From the NCBI GenBank assembly GCA_963763485.1, contig CAVXOW010000006.1, positions 434,001-498,000 of the forward strand: a stretch of 64,000 nucleotides of DNA, read 5' to 3'. The position numbers and the translations under genes are program-made. The notes beneath the pieces were generated by a model. That model had not been told where the DNA came from. It ran no database searches and saw only the letters and a program-made list of their open reading frames with translations. The DNA is from CAWCKS01 sp963763485. Its GTDB lineage: Bacteria > Pseudomonadota > Alphaproteobacteria > Rhizobiales > Xanthobacteraceae. Position 1 is the stretch's first letter; each line of letters opens with the position of its first letter. This document shows, in pieces, positions 47,795 to 57,910 of the stretch.

Positions 47795-49517
47795 ATGGAC
47801 CAGATTGCCGACCGAACCTTGGCCGCGACCGATTTTGCCGCGGAAGCGTTTCTCGCCCGGCTCGGCGAACGCGGCATCGACTATGTCTTCGCCAATGCCG
47901 GCACCGATTTCGCGCCGATCATCGAGGCGGTTTCGCGCAACAGCGGCGGACGCAAGTACCCGCGCTTCATCACCGCGCCGCATGAAAATCTCGCGATGGC
48001 GATGGCGAACGGCTACTACCGCGTCGCGGGAAAGCCTGCGGCGGTGATGCTGCACGTCACCGTCGGCACCGCAAACGCGATTTGCCAGCTGATGAACATG
48101 GCGCGCGATTCCGTCCCGGTGCTGTTGTGCGCCGGGCGCACGCCGGTGACGGAAACCGGCCACATCGCCTCGCGCAACGGCGCGATCCATTGGGGCCAGG
48201 AGTCGTTCGACCAGGGCGGCATGGTGCGCGAGTTCGTCAAATGGGATTATGAGCTGCGCGCCGGCCAGCCGGTCGGCGCGCTGGTCGACCGCGCGCTCGA
48301 CATCGCGATGAGCGAGCCGCGCGGACCGGTCTATCTCTGCCTGCCGCGCGAGGTTCTGGCCGATGACGCGGTGCCGATGCGGCGCGACACCGTGCGGCCG
48401 CTCGGCGCAGCACCTCCCGCGCCGCAGCTACCGGCGATCGAGGAAGCCGCAAGACTGATCGCAAAGGCCGACTCGCCGCTGATCATCACGTCCGCGATGG
48501 GCCGCTCGGCGGAAGCCGTCGCCGCGCTCGGCGCATTCGCGAGCTACGCAGGCGATCCCGGTGCTGCAGATCAACGCCACCGACATGAATCTCGCGAGCG
48601 ATCACGAGATGAACCTCGGCTATGGCCCCGACCCGAACCCGCATCTGGCGCAGGCCGATCTGGTCATCGTCATCAACTCCGGCGTGCCGTGGATGCCGCG
48701 CATGGCGAAGCCGAAGGCGAGCGCGAAGGTGATCCATATCGGCATCGATCCGCTGGTGAGCCGCCATCCGTTCCGCGAGTATGAGACGGACTTGCTGGTC
48801 GCGGGCGATCCGGCCGCCGCCGTCACCATGCTGAACCAGGTCCTGGGCGCGGGCGACAAGGTCAAGCGCGATGCCCGCCGCAAGGCGGTCGCTGCAGCAC
48901 GCGCGGAGATGAAAGCGGCGCGCGACAAGATGATCGCGCAGGTGAAAAGCCAGGTGCCTGTTCATCCCGCCTGGCTCGCGCACTGCCTCAACGAAGCCAA
49001 GGCGGAGGACGCGATCTTCATCAACGAGCTCGGCATTGCGCCAAACCGCCTCGATTTCAAGAATCCCTTGAGCTTCATCGGCACCTCGCTCGCCGGCGGT
49101 CTCGGCGCCGGCCTCGGTTCGGCGCTCGGCGCAAAGCTCGCCGCGCGCGACCGCGAGGTCATCGTCGCCGTTGGCGACGGCTCCTACATGTTCGGCAATC
49201 CCGTGCCCTATCACTTCGTGCAGCGCGCGGAGAATTTGCCTGTTCTGACCATCGTCGCCAACAACCATTCCTGGCTCGCGGTCCGGCAGTCGACGCTTGC
49301 GGTCTATCCCGATGGTGCGGCGGCCAAGGCCAATGTGATGCCGATCCAGGATCTCAACCCGTCGCCCGCGTTCGAGAAAGTGGCCGAGTGCTGCGACGGC
49401 TGGGCCCTGTCGGTGGAGGATCCGGCCAAGCTGCCGGACGCGATGAAACGAGCCTTCGAAAAAGTCCGCTCCGGCGTGCCGGCGCTGCTCAACGTGCACA
49501 CGCAGGGTATGCGGTAG
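47795..49517 (+). CDS. Thiamine pyrophosphate-dependent acetolactate-synthase-like enzyme (frameshifted)
   Basis: A TPP-dependent lyase/decarboxylase of about 574 residues. The N-terminal PYR domain has DYVFANAGTDFAPIIEA and the catalytic Glu-type region APHENLAMAMANGYYR. The middle domain is interrupted near 48550, where the frame changes before IPVLQINATDMNLASDHE. The C-terminal PP domain has the TPP motif GDGSYMFGNPVPYHF ... NNHSWLAV. The span is 3n+1, one extra base. ATG 47795 has GGAGA 10 bases upstream; GTG 47786 is too close to it. It is divergent from the deacylase. It is annotated as acetolactate synthase-like only; the substrate is uncertain. Confidence 0.87.
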
Positions 49518-49737
49518 CTAGGGCGTGGACTCATAAGCGCGCAGCCACAGCCTGATTGACGCAAGCTGGACGAAGGCACCCGGCAGATCGCGCCAGGGCG
49601 CTCCAGAGCGCAGAACCCAGAAAATGCCGTTGAGGACACGACGGTCATTTACCCGAGGGACGCCACGCGGCTTGTTGGGCAGCAGGGGCTTGATGGCGGT
49701 CCATTCATGGTCGGTGAGTTCGTAGCGCATGATTTTA
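49518..49737 (-). mobile_element. Internally deleted IS5-family insertion sequence remnant
   Basis: A 70-codon frame (49518-49730) begins exactly like an IS5-family transposase (MRYELTDHEWTAIKPLLP, then LNGIFWVLRSGAPWRDLP). It then jumps to AFVQLASIRLWLRAYESTP, which looks like the C-terminus of the same kind of transposase. The central catalytic region is gone, leaving both ends. The outer ends share AGGGC..., compatible with degraded terminal inverted repeats. It begins right after the stop of the TPP enzyme. It cannot move by itself. Confidence 0.65.
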
Positions 49738-50045
49738 GCCCTCCCTTCTCAGGCTTGAATCACGCTCCGGCACGGGGTCTCAACCGACTCTGCCGCAGTG
49801 CGTTTCGGTCGCCATTCCAACCAGGAGCGGACTAGTTTTCCTCACCTTGAGTTCTTCCGCTTTTGACCCGACCCGAAACAGACCCGCGGCCCTCGGTGTG
49901 TTGCACAACGAACCATCGGGCGCACCTCAGGGGGCTTTGCTGAGTCCGGGCAGGCTACTGTTCCAGGTGGTCTTACTGAGAGGCACGATTTTACGGATCT
50001 GACTAATCCGAGATGTGCCAGAACCTGACGTCACGACCAATCAAT
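49738..50045. other. Gap without recognisable gene
   Basis: About 300 bases between the IS remnant and the end of the TPR-methyltransferase gene. I see no coding frame with protein-like composition, no RNA gene and no clear hairpin. The lower GC patch CCTCACCTTGAGTTCTTCCG and nearby sequence could be further remnant mobile DNA. Confidence 0.4.
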
Positions 50046-51501
50046 TCACGATTTCTCCGCAACGATCACAAGGCCTGGCACGGGCACGCCTCTCTCGTTG
50101 CGGATCGATTGCTGTTCATGTCGTAACATCACAAGGCCGGCTGCCTCAATCGACGCGCGCACATAAGAAGCACTATGAGCGTAGCGCCTGCCTTCGCCCA
50201 TGATAAAACCGTCGCCCTCGTGCCTTTCCAGGCTGAAAGCCAAAAGGCCGCCGGGAGCGAGAACACGGCGCGCTTCCTTCAGTACCGGGAAGAGATCGGC
50301 AACATAGATCATCGCGTCGGCAGACAGGACGAGCTCTGCGCTGGAGGCAGGCGTCGTACGCAAACCCTTCAGCATGTCGGTCACTTTGAGCTGGGCATAG
50401 AGGCCCGTGGCGCGTGCCTTTTCGATCATACCCGGCGAAAGGTCGATGCCGATGAATTGATCGACGATTTTAGCAAAGGCGGCCGCCGCCAGTCCTGTAC
50501 CGCAACCGAGATCGATCGCGGTTTTGAAACTGGCCGGCTTCTGAAGCGCCTGGCATACGGACCGCACCGCCTCAAACAACACCGAGGGTCCGCGATATCC
50601 AAGACTCTCGACCAGAGCGGTGTCGAATGTCGACGCATATTGATCGAACAGCGAACGCACAAAGGCAGATGGCATTTCGGACAATTCGTCAGCGCCCAGC
50701 CGCATCAGTTCGACGCTCGCACCGGACGGATCAGAAGGATCAATTTCACGCGCCCGGCGTAAAGCCTTGATCGCGCCGTCACGATCCCCGAGTTGCTCAA
50801 GCACTTGTCCGAGCAACCGCCAGACATCCACACGGTTCGGCTCCAACTCGGATGCCCGCCGATAACTGCCCGCTGCCTCCGCAGGTCTGTCGAGATTGCG
50901 CAGGCAATCGCCTTTGACACCGAGAGCTTCAACCTGATCCGGGGAAATGGCCAGCGAAAGATCGCACTTGGCAAGCGCCTCCTCATACCGGCCCAATTCG
51001 AACAAGACGGCGCCGCTCAGAGCTGGCGCCTCCGCGTTGTCAGGATCGAGCGTAGAAGCGTGATCAAAGACCAGCAACACTTCATCGTATCGACGCTGTA
51101 TTCGCAGCAAGTTGCCCAATTTGATCCAACCCGCGGCCAGATTTGGAGCCAGCCTGATCGCGATGTCGAAGCTTTTCCTGGCGTCATCCAACTTGTTCTG
51201 GACTTCGAAGCAACTCCCCGAGATTCAAGAAATACTCGTGATTGTTCGGATTGCATCTGATTGCCGAGCCGATCAGATCGACGCCCAACTCCCGCCTGTT
51301 GGTCTGCCAGTAGACCAAACCAAGAAGATGAAGCGAATCTGCGTGCTTCGGATCAAGCGCTAATGCCCGCCGACAGCGGTCCTCGGCAGGCCCGTATCGC
51401 CTGGACAAAAAGTGGCGCCGGGCGGCATCGCAAAGGTCGGCCGGAGAGCGCTTTGTTCTGCCCTGCTCATGGCCTTCGAAACGAGGTCGAAGCCGGCCCA
51501 T
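50046..51501 (-). CDS. TPR-repeat protein with C-terminal SAM-dependent methyltransferase domain (frameshifted)
   Basis: A cytoplasmic two-part protein of about 485 residues. The N-terminal half has five to six TPR-like repeats (for example GLVYWQTNRRELGVDLI, ALSGAVLFELGRYEEALAK, WRLLGQVLEQLGDRDGAIKA). The C-terminal half is a class I methyltransferase with the SAM motif IDLGCGTGLAAAAFA and GIDLSPGMIEKAR. The break near 51213 is one extra base: the first frame ends LLRSPEQVG, the corrected one reads LLRVQNKLDDARKSF. ATG 51501 is preferred to TTG 51534. Similar proteins in rhizobia are annotated as TPR methyltransferases of unknown target. Confidence 0.83.
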
Positions 51502-51747
51502 TGTAGCACGTCCCCTAGAATTGAGATCGACCAACCTGTCACTGTCACAAAGACCCGAATCAATTCCATGATAAACTCAATTCCTAACGAATAATTGCCG
51601 TCTGCTTCTGGCGACCCAAAGCGGACCAAAATCGATGTCCGCCCCTACGCCGCTGTTGGGGGCATGAAGCGGGCCTAAATCCGCGCCGATTTATGAGTAC
51701 ACAGCCTGATATTCACGGACGAGAAATTTCTCACCGCTTGCGTCGGA

Positions 51748-51987
51748 CTACTCGACCGGCTTGCAGTAGCGCGTCGAGATCGTCTTCGAGGTCGGCGTTT
51801 CCGAAGCGAAACAGGCGATGAGCTTGTCCGCCTTGCGCATGAATACGCCGGCCCCGGCCGATGTCTGAATGACGCCGACGACGTCAAAGCCCTGCTTCAG
51901 CAGCGAGGCGATGGTGATTGGGTCGTCCGCACGTGCGGCTCCGCACGTCAGCATGCCAAGCGCCACAACAACTACTTTCAGTTTCAT
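51748..51987 (-). CDS. Small exported hypothetical protein
   Basis: A 79-residue protein with a signal peptide (MKLKVVVVALGMLTCGAARA). The mature part is about 60 residues with two cysteines (LIACFASE and RYCKPVE), so one disulfide is possible. ATG 51987 is preceded by GAGGGCAAG. Family not recognised; tiny proteins of this shape are frequent in Bradyrhizobium. The 51502-51747 gap downstream of it holds nothing I can identify. Confidence 0.75.
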   Translation of the reverse strand: MKLKVVVVALGMLTCGAARADDPITIASLLKQGFDVVGVIQTSAGAGVFMRKADKLIACFASETPTSKTISTRYCKPVE

Positions 51988-52138
51988 GGTCTTGCCCTCG
52001 CGTCGATTTGTCGTTGCTGTACACTTCGGAAACCCAACGTATGAGTCACCGTGAATCGGTACGCGCAAAAACTATGACGATATTGACGTGACAAAGGTTC
52101 AACATGGCCGCTGTCGTAACCGGCGGCACGACGGGTGC

Positions 52139-54466
52139 TCATCTCATCCCAAGCACCCGGAAGACAACGGCTTTCACAGCATCGAGCACGAAGGCAAAGA
52201 TGATTGCCAAAGCAAATACGCCGGCAATGATGCGGAATGACAGCGGCGCCATCAATGTGCCGGTCAGCGCCAGCGTCGGCACGATCAACAGATCCGCGAT
52301 GGAGCATGCAATAACGATCGTGCTCGGCCGCGACGACCAGATCCGACGCCGCTCGCGCACGACATAGTAGACCGCCTGTCCATTGCAGACGTTGTTGACG
52401 AGCGTCAGCGTGCGCAAACTCTCGATGTCGAGCTGGAGATAATTTTTCCCGACCAGCAGGACGCCAACACAAAACGCAAGATCGAACAATCCCATCACAA
52501 CTCCGGCGACCGTGAGGTTGCCGATCTTCCAGGCGTTCGGCATGGCAGAAGGACGGACATTGTCGGTGGTCGACGACATCGCGAGAAAGTCGCCCGTGAT
52601 CATCGAGATCACGACCAGCATCGGAGTGAGGATGGCGTGGCCGGTGACGATCAAGCCGATCGCGAGATAGGAGACCTGACGCACCTTGTGAACAATCGAG
52701 CGCAGCGTGTAAGTGAGGATGCGCTGGAAGGCGATGCGCCCCTCGGTGACCGCGTTGACGATCCCCGTCAAACCAGGCTCGGTCAGCACCAGTCCTGCCG
52801 CTGATTTGGCGACGTCGGTCGCAGTCGATACCGCGATCCCCAGCTGCGCCTGCCGCAGCGCCGGCGCATCATTGGCGCCATCACCGCACATGCCGACGGT
52901 AAAACCGCCGTGCTGAAAGGCTTTGACAAGCTTGAACTTGTCTTCCGGCAGCACGCCGGCAAAGACAGCGTAGTCGTTCGGGTGAACTGACTCGATAATT
53001 TCCCCTGACGGCGCTACTTTGCCTTCAAGGCCAATCGCCTTCGCAATCACAGCCGCGGTCACCGCCGCGTCGCCGGTAACCATCACCACGGCGACGCCCA
53101 TCGACTTGAGCCTGGCAATGCAGGCTGCGGCTTCCGACCGAGGCGGGTCGCTCAACGCCAACAACCCGACGAACTGGAGCGCATCCCTCGGCCCTGCGGC
53201 AACGCCAAGAACGCGAAATCCTTGTGCTTCCAGCTCCGACGCCCTGGCAACGCTCGCATTCGAGGTCTTTGCCAGGGCCGCAACATAGGCAAAGGCGCCT
53301 TTGACGACACGCAGTTCCGCGCCGTTCGCGTCGCAAACTGTGGCTTCGGCCATCTTTGCGTTCGGGTCGAACGCCACGAACGCCAAAAGCTGCGGCATCG
53401 ACGGAAAGTGATAACGCGCTACGCCGGCGCGCACCGCGCCATCGACCGGATCGAGGCCGCCGTCGGAACTCGCCAGCCGCGCCCACATCAAGACGTCGGC
53501 CTCGCTATGGCTGTCGACCGGAACCACTGCCGTGATCGCCAGCTCATTGCGCGTCAACGTCCCCGTCTTGTCGACACACAACACATTCATGGTCGCAGCC
53601 TCGTCGACCGCGGAAAGCCGCGTCGGCAGCACGCCACGTCGCCCGAGGGCTTGCGCTCCGACTGCGGTCGCGAGCGTAAACGTCGCCGGCAGAGCCACCG
53701 GTACCGACGCGAGGATCGCAATCAGGGCCAACGGAATGATCTCGGCAAACGGCAACTGGATGTACCAGGCGAACGCGATCAGCAGCACGGCAAGCGTGCC
53801 GTTGACGGCGGCCAGGTAGAGCACAACCCGTAACACCGCCTTTTGCTGCGAGCTTGCGACCCGTGCGGTGCGCACTAGTTCTGCGGTCCGCCCGAATTTG
53901 GTCCGCGCGCCCGTCGCGATCACCTCAGCGACGGCCTCGCCCCGCCGAACAAGCGCGCCGGCGAATGTCTCGCTTCCAGGTCCTGCTTCGATCGGCAGGG
54001 ATTTACCGGTCAGCATCGACTGATCGAGAAGCACTGCGCCTTGCCCAAGCCGCACGTCGGCGGCGACAACGCTACCGAGCGTCAGTTTTACGACGTCGCC
54101 CACGACGAGCTCCGCGACTGGCACAATCTTCCACGTGCCGTCCCGCAACACCGACGCGTTGAGCGCAAGACGTGACTTCAATGCTTCAAGCGTCGCTCGC
54201 GCCCGGCCTTCCTGAAAGAACCCCAGCGCGGCATTGAAAACGAGCAGCAGGGCGATAACCGAGGCCTCGATATACTCACCAAGTATCAGTTGCAGGACGA
54301 TCGCGGCTTCGAGCAGGCACGGCACCGGGGCGACGAGTTTGCCAAGCAAAATGCGCCACGCCGGCGGCTCGACATCGCTGGTTATATTCGGCCCTTGCTG
54401 CGCGAGCCTGCGACCAGCTTCCTGCTCGGAAAGCCCGGCCTGCCAATCAACGGGCGGAGGTGACAT
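52139..54466 (-). CDS. P-type (P3A-like) proton-translocating ATPase
   Basis: A 775-residue ion pump. It has the actuator motif LTGKSLPIEAG (TGES-type), the phosphorylation motif CVDKTGTLTRNELAI, the hinge VMVTGDAAVTAAVIAKAIG and GDGANDAPALRQAQLG. The M6 region TGDFLAMSSTTDNVRPS closely resembles the proton-binding region of plasma-membrane H+-ATPases, which supports H+ rather than Ca2+ or K+ as ion. The long regulatory C-terminus of plant and fungal pumps is absent. ATG 54466 (MSPPPVDWQAG) is chosen. About ten membrane helices. Confidence 0.9.
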   Translation of the reverse strand: MSPPPVDWQAGLSEQEAGRRLAQQGPNITSDVEPPAWRILLGKLVAPVPCLLEAAIVLQLILGEYIEASVIALLLVFNAALGFFQEGRARATLEALKSRLALNASVLRDGTWKIVPVAELVVGDVVKLTLGSVVAADVRLGQGAVLLDQSMLTGKSLPIEAGPGSETFAGALVRRGEAVAEVIATGARTKFGRTAELVRTARVASSQQKAVLRVVLYLAAVNGTLAVLLIAFAWYIQLPFAEIIPLALIAILASVPVALPATFTLATAVGAQALGRRGVLPTRLSAVDEAATMNVLCVDKTGTLTRNELAITAVVPVDSHSEADVLMWARLASSDGGLDPVDGAVRAGVARYHFPSMPQLLAFVAFDPNAKMAEATVCDANGAELRVVKGAFAYVAALAKTSNASVARASELEAQGFRVLGVAAGPRDALQFVGLLALSDPPRSEAAACIARLKSMGVAVVMVTGDAAVTAAVIAKAIGLEGKVAPSGEIIESVHPNDYAVFAGVLPEDKFKLVKAFQHGGFTVGMCGDGANDAPALRQAQLGIAVSTATDVAKSAAGLVLTEPGLTGIVNAVTEGRIAFQRILTYTLRSIVHKVRQVSYLAIGLIVTGHAILTPMLVVISMITGDFLAMSSTTDNVRPSAMPNAWKIGNLTVAGVVMGLFDLAFCVGVLLVGKNYLQLDIESLRTLTLVNNVCNGQAVYYVVRERRRIWSSRPSTIVIACSIADLLIVPTLALTGTLMAPLSFRIIAGVFALAIIFAFVLDAVKAVVFRVLGMR

Positions 54467-54616
54467 CTCTGGGACGGCCACGGCACACCAGCGCTTTAAA
54501 CAAAGGATGGCGCAAACTGCGCCATCGAGGTGGTCGTCGCCATACTTATCTTCTTGCTCACATTCACAATACGGCGTGACCGGAGCGCACCGCACCAGCG
54601 CAGCTCAGACGACAAT

Positions 54617-55039
54617 CTAGGGCTTCAGCGAATTGAAATAAGCTACGAGCTCGTCGATCTGGTAATCAAGCAGTGCCGGGTTGGGCATCGCTTCGCGCGG
54701 GCCGAGCCGGCTGTGGTTGCTCTTCAGGAAATTGCGCAGCCACGCTGGTGAAAAATCCGATCGTTTTGCGATCGCAAGGAAGCTCGGCGCCGGCTGGCGC
54801 AGCATCGGCGCTTCACCCGCTTCACCTGTGACGACATGGCAGGCCGCGCAGACTTTCTGCGCAAAGACACGTCCTGCTGCGACCTGCTGCGGCGAGGGCT
54901 CTTCGGCAAATGCCGGCGCCATTGTCAGGAAGAGGACAAGAAAATTGACGATGCTCAACGTCGCTTTCCGAACCCTCGGCTGCTGGACAGCCGCTGAAGA
55001 AATACCTTGCTTCCCGACGTGAAAGTCCCGTTCCGGCAT
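54617..55039 (-). CDS. Exported or membrane-anchored cytochrome c
   Basis: A 140-residue monohaem class I cytochrome c. The N-terminal hydrophobic segment IVNFLVLFLTMAPAFA is a signal peptide or anchor. The haem motif is CAACH (QKVCAACHVV), and an axial Met candidate lies in GPREAMPNPALLD. ATG 55039 is chosen; later starts would also keep the signal. It would carry electrons in the periplasm. It lies just upstream of the proton ATPase on the same strand. Confidence 0.88.
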   Translation of the reverse strand: MPERDFHVGKQGISSAAVQQPRVRKATLSIVNFLVLFLTMAPAFAEEPSPQQVAAGRVFAQKVCAACHVVTGEAGEAPMLRQPAPSFLAIAKRSDFSPAWLRNFLKSNHSRLGPREAMPNPALLDYQIDELVAYFNSLKP

Positions 55040-55156
55040 GACGAACTCTTCTAATTCTTTCGGAATTCCTCTTCTGAACACTGTGGAAGGGTGCGGTCGC
55101 ACCTTCTTGATCGAAATCAATCTGCCCAGCGCTCGTTCATCACGTTCCACTTATCA

Positions 55157-55182
55157 ACCAATTGGTCGCCGCCTTGGGCGGC
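55157..55182. promoter_or_regulatory. Paired palindromes upstream of amidohydrolase gene
   Basis: ACCAATTGGT (55157-55166) is a perfect 10-base palindrome, followed immediately by GCCGCC-TTG-GGCGGC (55168-55182). Both lie in the 233-base divergent gap between the cytochrome c and the amidohydrolase genes, about 100 bases before the amidohydrolase start. They are possible operator or attenuator elements; no regulator is identifiable. Confidence 0.3.
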
Positions 55183-55272
55183 ATCCTGGTCGGCGGCCGG
55201 GCGCATCGCGAGCAGTTGACTTCACGTCGTTGTTCAACATGATCGGAGTGGATACTTTCCGACGAGGCGCCC

Positions 55273-56523
55273 GTGACCGAAAAATCTTCAAATCTCCAGA
55301 TCGACTCCAAGCGTCTGTGGGACGCCATCATGGAGACCGCGGCGTTCGGCGCGACCGCAAAGGGCGGCGTGCGGCGGTTGACGCTGTCGGAGGAGGACCG
55401 CAAGGTGCGCGACTGGTTTCGTGCCGCCTGCGAGAAGGCCGGGTGCACGGTCACTGTCGACGAGCTCGGCGCGATGTTTGCGGTGCGCCCCGGCCGCGAT
55501 AATTCCAAGCCCGCGATCGGCATGGGCTCGCATCTGGACACCCAGCCGACCGGCGGCAAGTTCGACGGCATTCTTGGCACGCTGGCCGGGCTCGAGGTGA
55601 TCCGCACCCTGAACGACGCCGGCATCGAGACCGACGCCCCGCTCTGCCTCGTCAACTGGACCAACGAGGAAGGCTCGCGCTTTGCCCCGGCGATGATGGC
55701 CTCTGGCGCCTATGTCGGCGATTTCACGGTCGAGCATGTTCTGTCGTGCAAGGACGCCGACGGCGTCACCGTCGGCGATGCGCTGGAAAAAATCGGCTAT
55801 CGTGGCAGCGAAAAATCAGGCACCCGCAAGCTCGGCGCGTTCGTCGAGCTGCACATCGAGCAAGGCCCGTTGCTGGAGGCCGAAGGCAAGACCATCGGCG
55901 TGGTCAATCACGGCCAGGGCGTCGCCTGGTACGACGGCTATATCACCGGCTTCGAGAGCCACGCCGGCACCACGCCAATGCCGCTGCGGCGTGATGCGCT
56001 GTCGACGCTCGCCGAGATCGCACTGGCGGTCGAGCGGCTGACGCTGGCGCGCGGCCCCAATGCGGTCGCGACAATCGGCGAAACCGTAATCAAGAACCCT
56101 TCGCGCAACGTGATCCCGGGCGAGCTGAAATTCACGCTCGACCTGCGCAGCGCCGACGCCGACATCATTGCGACGCTTGACCGGGAAATCCGCGCGGCGA
56201 TCACCAACATCGCGGCAAAGCGCAAAGTCACGGTCAACTTCGAGCGCATCTGGCACAAGCCGCCGACCCATTTCGACCCGAAGATTGTCGACGCGGTCGA
56301 GCAGGCCACGAAGGACCAAGGCTACTCGTACCGCCGCATCGTGTCCGGCGCCGGGCACGACGCCTGCAATCTCAACAACGTGGTGCCGACGGCGATGATC
56401 TTCGTGCCGTGCAAGGACGGCGTCAGCCACAACGAGCTGGAGGATGCGACGCAGGCCGACTGCGCCGCCGGCGGCAATGTGCTGCTGCACACGATCCTGT
56501 CGCTGGCCGGCGTCGCGAGCTGA
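55273..56523 (+). CDS. N-carbamoyl-L-amino-acid hydrolase / allantoate amidohydrolase-like M20 enzyme
   Basis: A 416-residue zinc amidohydrolase (M20C/hydantoin-pathway type) removing an N-carbamoyl group. Landmarks are GSHLDTQPTGGKFDG, NWTNEEGSRFAPAMM, the dimer interface motif ESHAGTTPMPLRRDA, and SGAGHDA with a C-terminal SHNELEDA. The start is GTG 55273. The next gene, an iron-type dehydrogenase, follows 16 bases downstream and is probably co-transcribed. Confidence 0.92.
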   Translation: MTEKSSNLQIDSKRLWDAIMETAAFGATAKGGVRRLTLSEEDRKVRDWFRAACEKAGCTVTVDELGAMFAVRPGRDNSKPAIGMGSHLDTQPTGGKFDGILGTLAGLEVIRTLNDAGIETDAPLCLVNWTNEEGSRFAPAMMASGAYVGDFTVEHVLSCKDADGVTVGDALEKIGYRGSEKSGTRKLGAFVELHIEQGPLLEAEGKTIGVVNHGQGVAWYDGYITGFESHAGTTPMPLRRDALSTLAEIALAVERLTLARGPNAVATIGETVIKNPSRNVIPGELKFTLDLRSADADIIATLDREIRAAITNIAAKRKVTVNFERIWHKPPTHFDPKIVDAVEQATKDQGYSYRRIVSGAGHDACNLNNVVPTAMIFVPCKDGVSHNELEDATQADCAAGGNVLLHTILSLAGVAS

Positions 56524-56539
56524 GCGGGAGCTTGAAACA

Positions 56540-57715
56540 ATGACCAACGTCGAACTGCTTACCGGCGCACAGCGAAACTTCCTGCAGGAGCGCGTCGTTT
56601 ATGGCCGCCCCGCCGCCGACGTGATCGCGGAGGAAGCCAGCAATCTCGGCAAGAGCAGGGTCTTCATCGTCACCAGCAATTCGCTATCGGGCGACAACTC
56701 GCTGCCGCGCCAGATCGGCACGGCGCTCGGCGAGCGCTTCGCCGGCGTCTACAGCGGCGTCACCGCGCACACGCCGCGGCAATGCGTGATCGATGGCGCC
56801 GCGAAAGCGCGCGAGGCCGGAGCGGACCTGCTGGTCGCGGTCGGCGGCGGCTCGGTGGTCGACGCCACCAAGGCGATGCTGCTGTGCCTCTGGAACGACA
56901 TCACCACGACTGCGACGATGGATCCGTTTCGCGGCCGCCGCGAGGGCGATCCGAGCCGCTGGCCTGAGGACGCCGCAAGCCGCATTCGCATGCTCGCGGT
57001 GCCGACGATGTTTTCCGCCGCCGAGTTCACCTGGTTTGCCGGCGTCACCGATCCCTCGCGGCTTGTGAAGGAATCCTTCAGCCACCCGCTGTTCGTGCCT
57101 GAGGTCGTCGTGCTCGATCCGGCGGCCACGCTGACCGCGCCGATCCCGAACCTGCTCGCGACCGGCATGAAGGCGGTCGATCACGCCGTCGAGCGGCTGT
57201 GCGCCTTGCGTGCGCCGCCGCTCACGGAGGCGACCGCGTCGACCGCGTTGCGGCTGTTGCACACAAGCCTGCCGAAGCTCGCGCACGACCGCGACGGCGA
57301 TCTCAAACTCCGGCTCGACTGCCAGTTCGGTATGTGGCTGTCGATCTACGGCAGCGGCGTCTCGGTCGGCGCCAGTCACGCCATCGGCCACGTCATCGGC
57401 GGCTATGGCGTGCCGCACGGCCATACCACCGGCGTGCTGCTGCCGTCGGTGCTGCGCTGGAATTTTTCAGCCAATGCCGAGCGGCAGGCGGTCGCCGCCG
57501 CCATCATCGGCACGTCAGCCGACCAGCTCGCCGATACGATCCTGAGCTTCGCCAAAGGGCTCGGCGTCCCCACCTCGCTGCGCGAGGTCGGCATCAAGCG
57601 CGAGCAGCTCGACGACATCGCCGAGAAATCGCTGCGCGATCCGCCGATGAAGACCAATCCGCGGAAGGTGTCGACGGCCGCCGAAATCCGGGAAATTCTT
57701 GAGATGGCGTGGTGA
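56540..57715 (+). CDS. Iron-containing alcohol dehydrogenase / maleylacetate reductase family protein
   Basis: A 391-residue Fe-ADH fold NAD(P)H-dependent dehydrogenase. The nucleotide motif GGGSVVDATKA is at about 95-105. Metal ligands are suggested by MKAVDHAVERL (Asp and His), GASHAIGHVIGG and VPHGHTTGVLLP (His). ATG 56540 follows GCGGGAG. Nearest well-known relatives are maleylacetate reductases and general alcohol dehydrogenases; which reaction applies is not decidable from sequence alone. Confidence 0.9.
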   Translation: MTNVELLTGAQRNFLQERVVYGRPAADVIAEEASNLGKSRVFIVTSNSLSGDNSLPRQIGTALGERFAGVYSGVTAHTPRQCVIDGAAKAREAGADLLVAVGGGSVVDATKAMLLCLWNDITTTATMDPFRGRREGDPSRWPEDAASRIRMLAVPTMFSAAEFTWFAGVTDPSRLVKESFSHPLFVPEVVVLDPAATLTAPIPNLLATGMKAVDHAVERLCALRAPPLTEATASTALRLLHTSLPKLAHDRDGDLKLRLDCQFGMWLSIYGSGVSVGASHAIGHVIGGYGVPHGHTTGVLLPSVLRWNFSANAERQAVAAAIIGTSADQLADTILSFAKGLGVPTSLREVGIKREQLDDIAEKSLRDPPMKTNPRKVSTAAEIREILEMAW

Positions 57716-57720
57716 GATCC

Positions 57721-57800
57721 GTCATTGCAAGCGAAGCGAAGCAATCCAGGAACTTCAAAAGAACTGGATTGCTTCGTCGGCTACGCCTCCTCGCAATGAC
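57721..57800. repeat. Dispersed palindrome GTCATTGC ... GCAATGAC
   Basis: The outer arms GTCATTGC (57721-57728) and GCAATGAC (57793-57800) enclose GCGAAGCGAAGCAATCCAG and its approximate inverse CTGGATTGCTTCGTCGGC. It is a well-known hairpin repeat type of Bradyrhizobium genomes. It lies between convergent genes and may act as a terminator. Confidence 0.85.
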
Positions 57801-57910
57801 GAGCCACGATGCCTCGCCACTAGTATTATAATACCTAACACCTCAAGCCTTCTTGCCGCAAAATCCCCCAAAATCCCGGAACTTTCAAAGCGAAATCAAT
57901 CACTAGCGCG

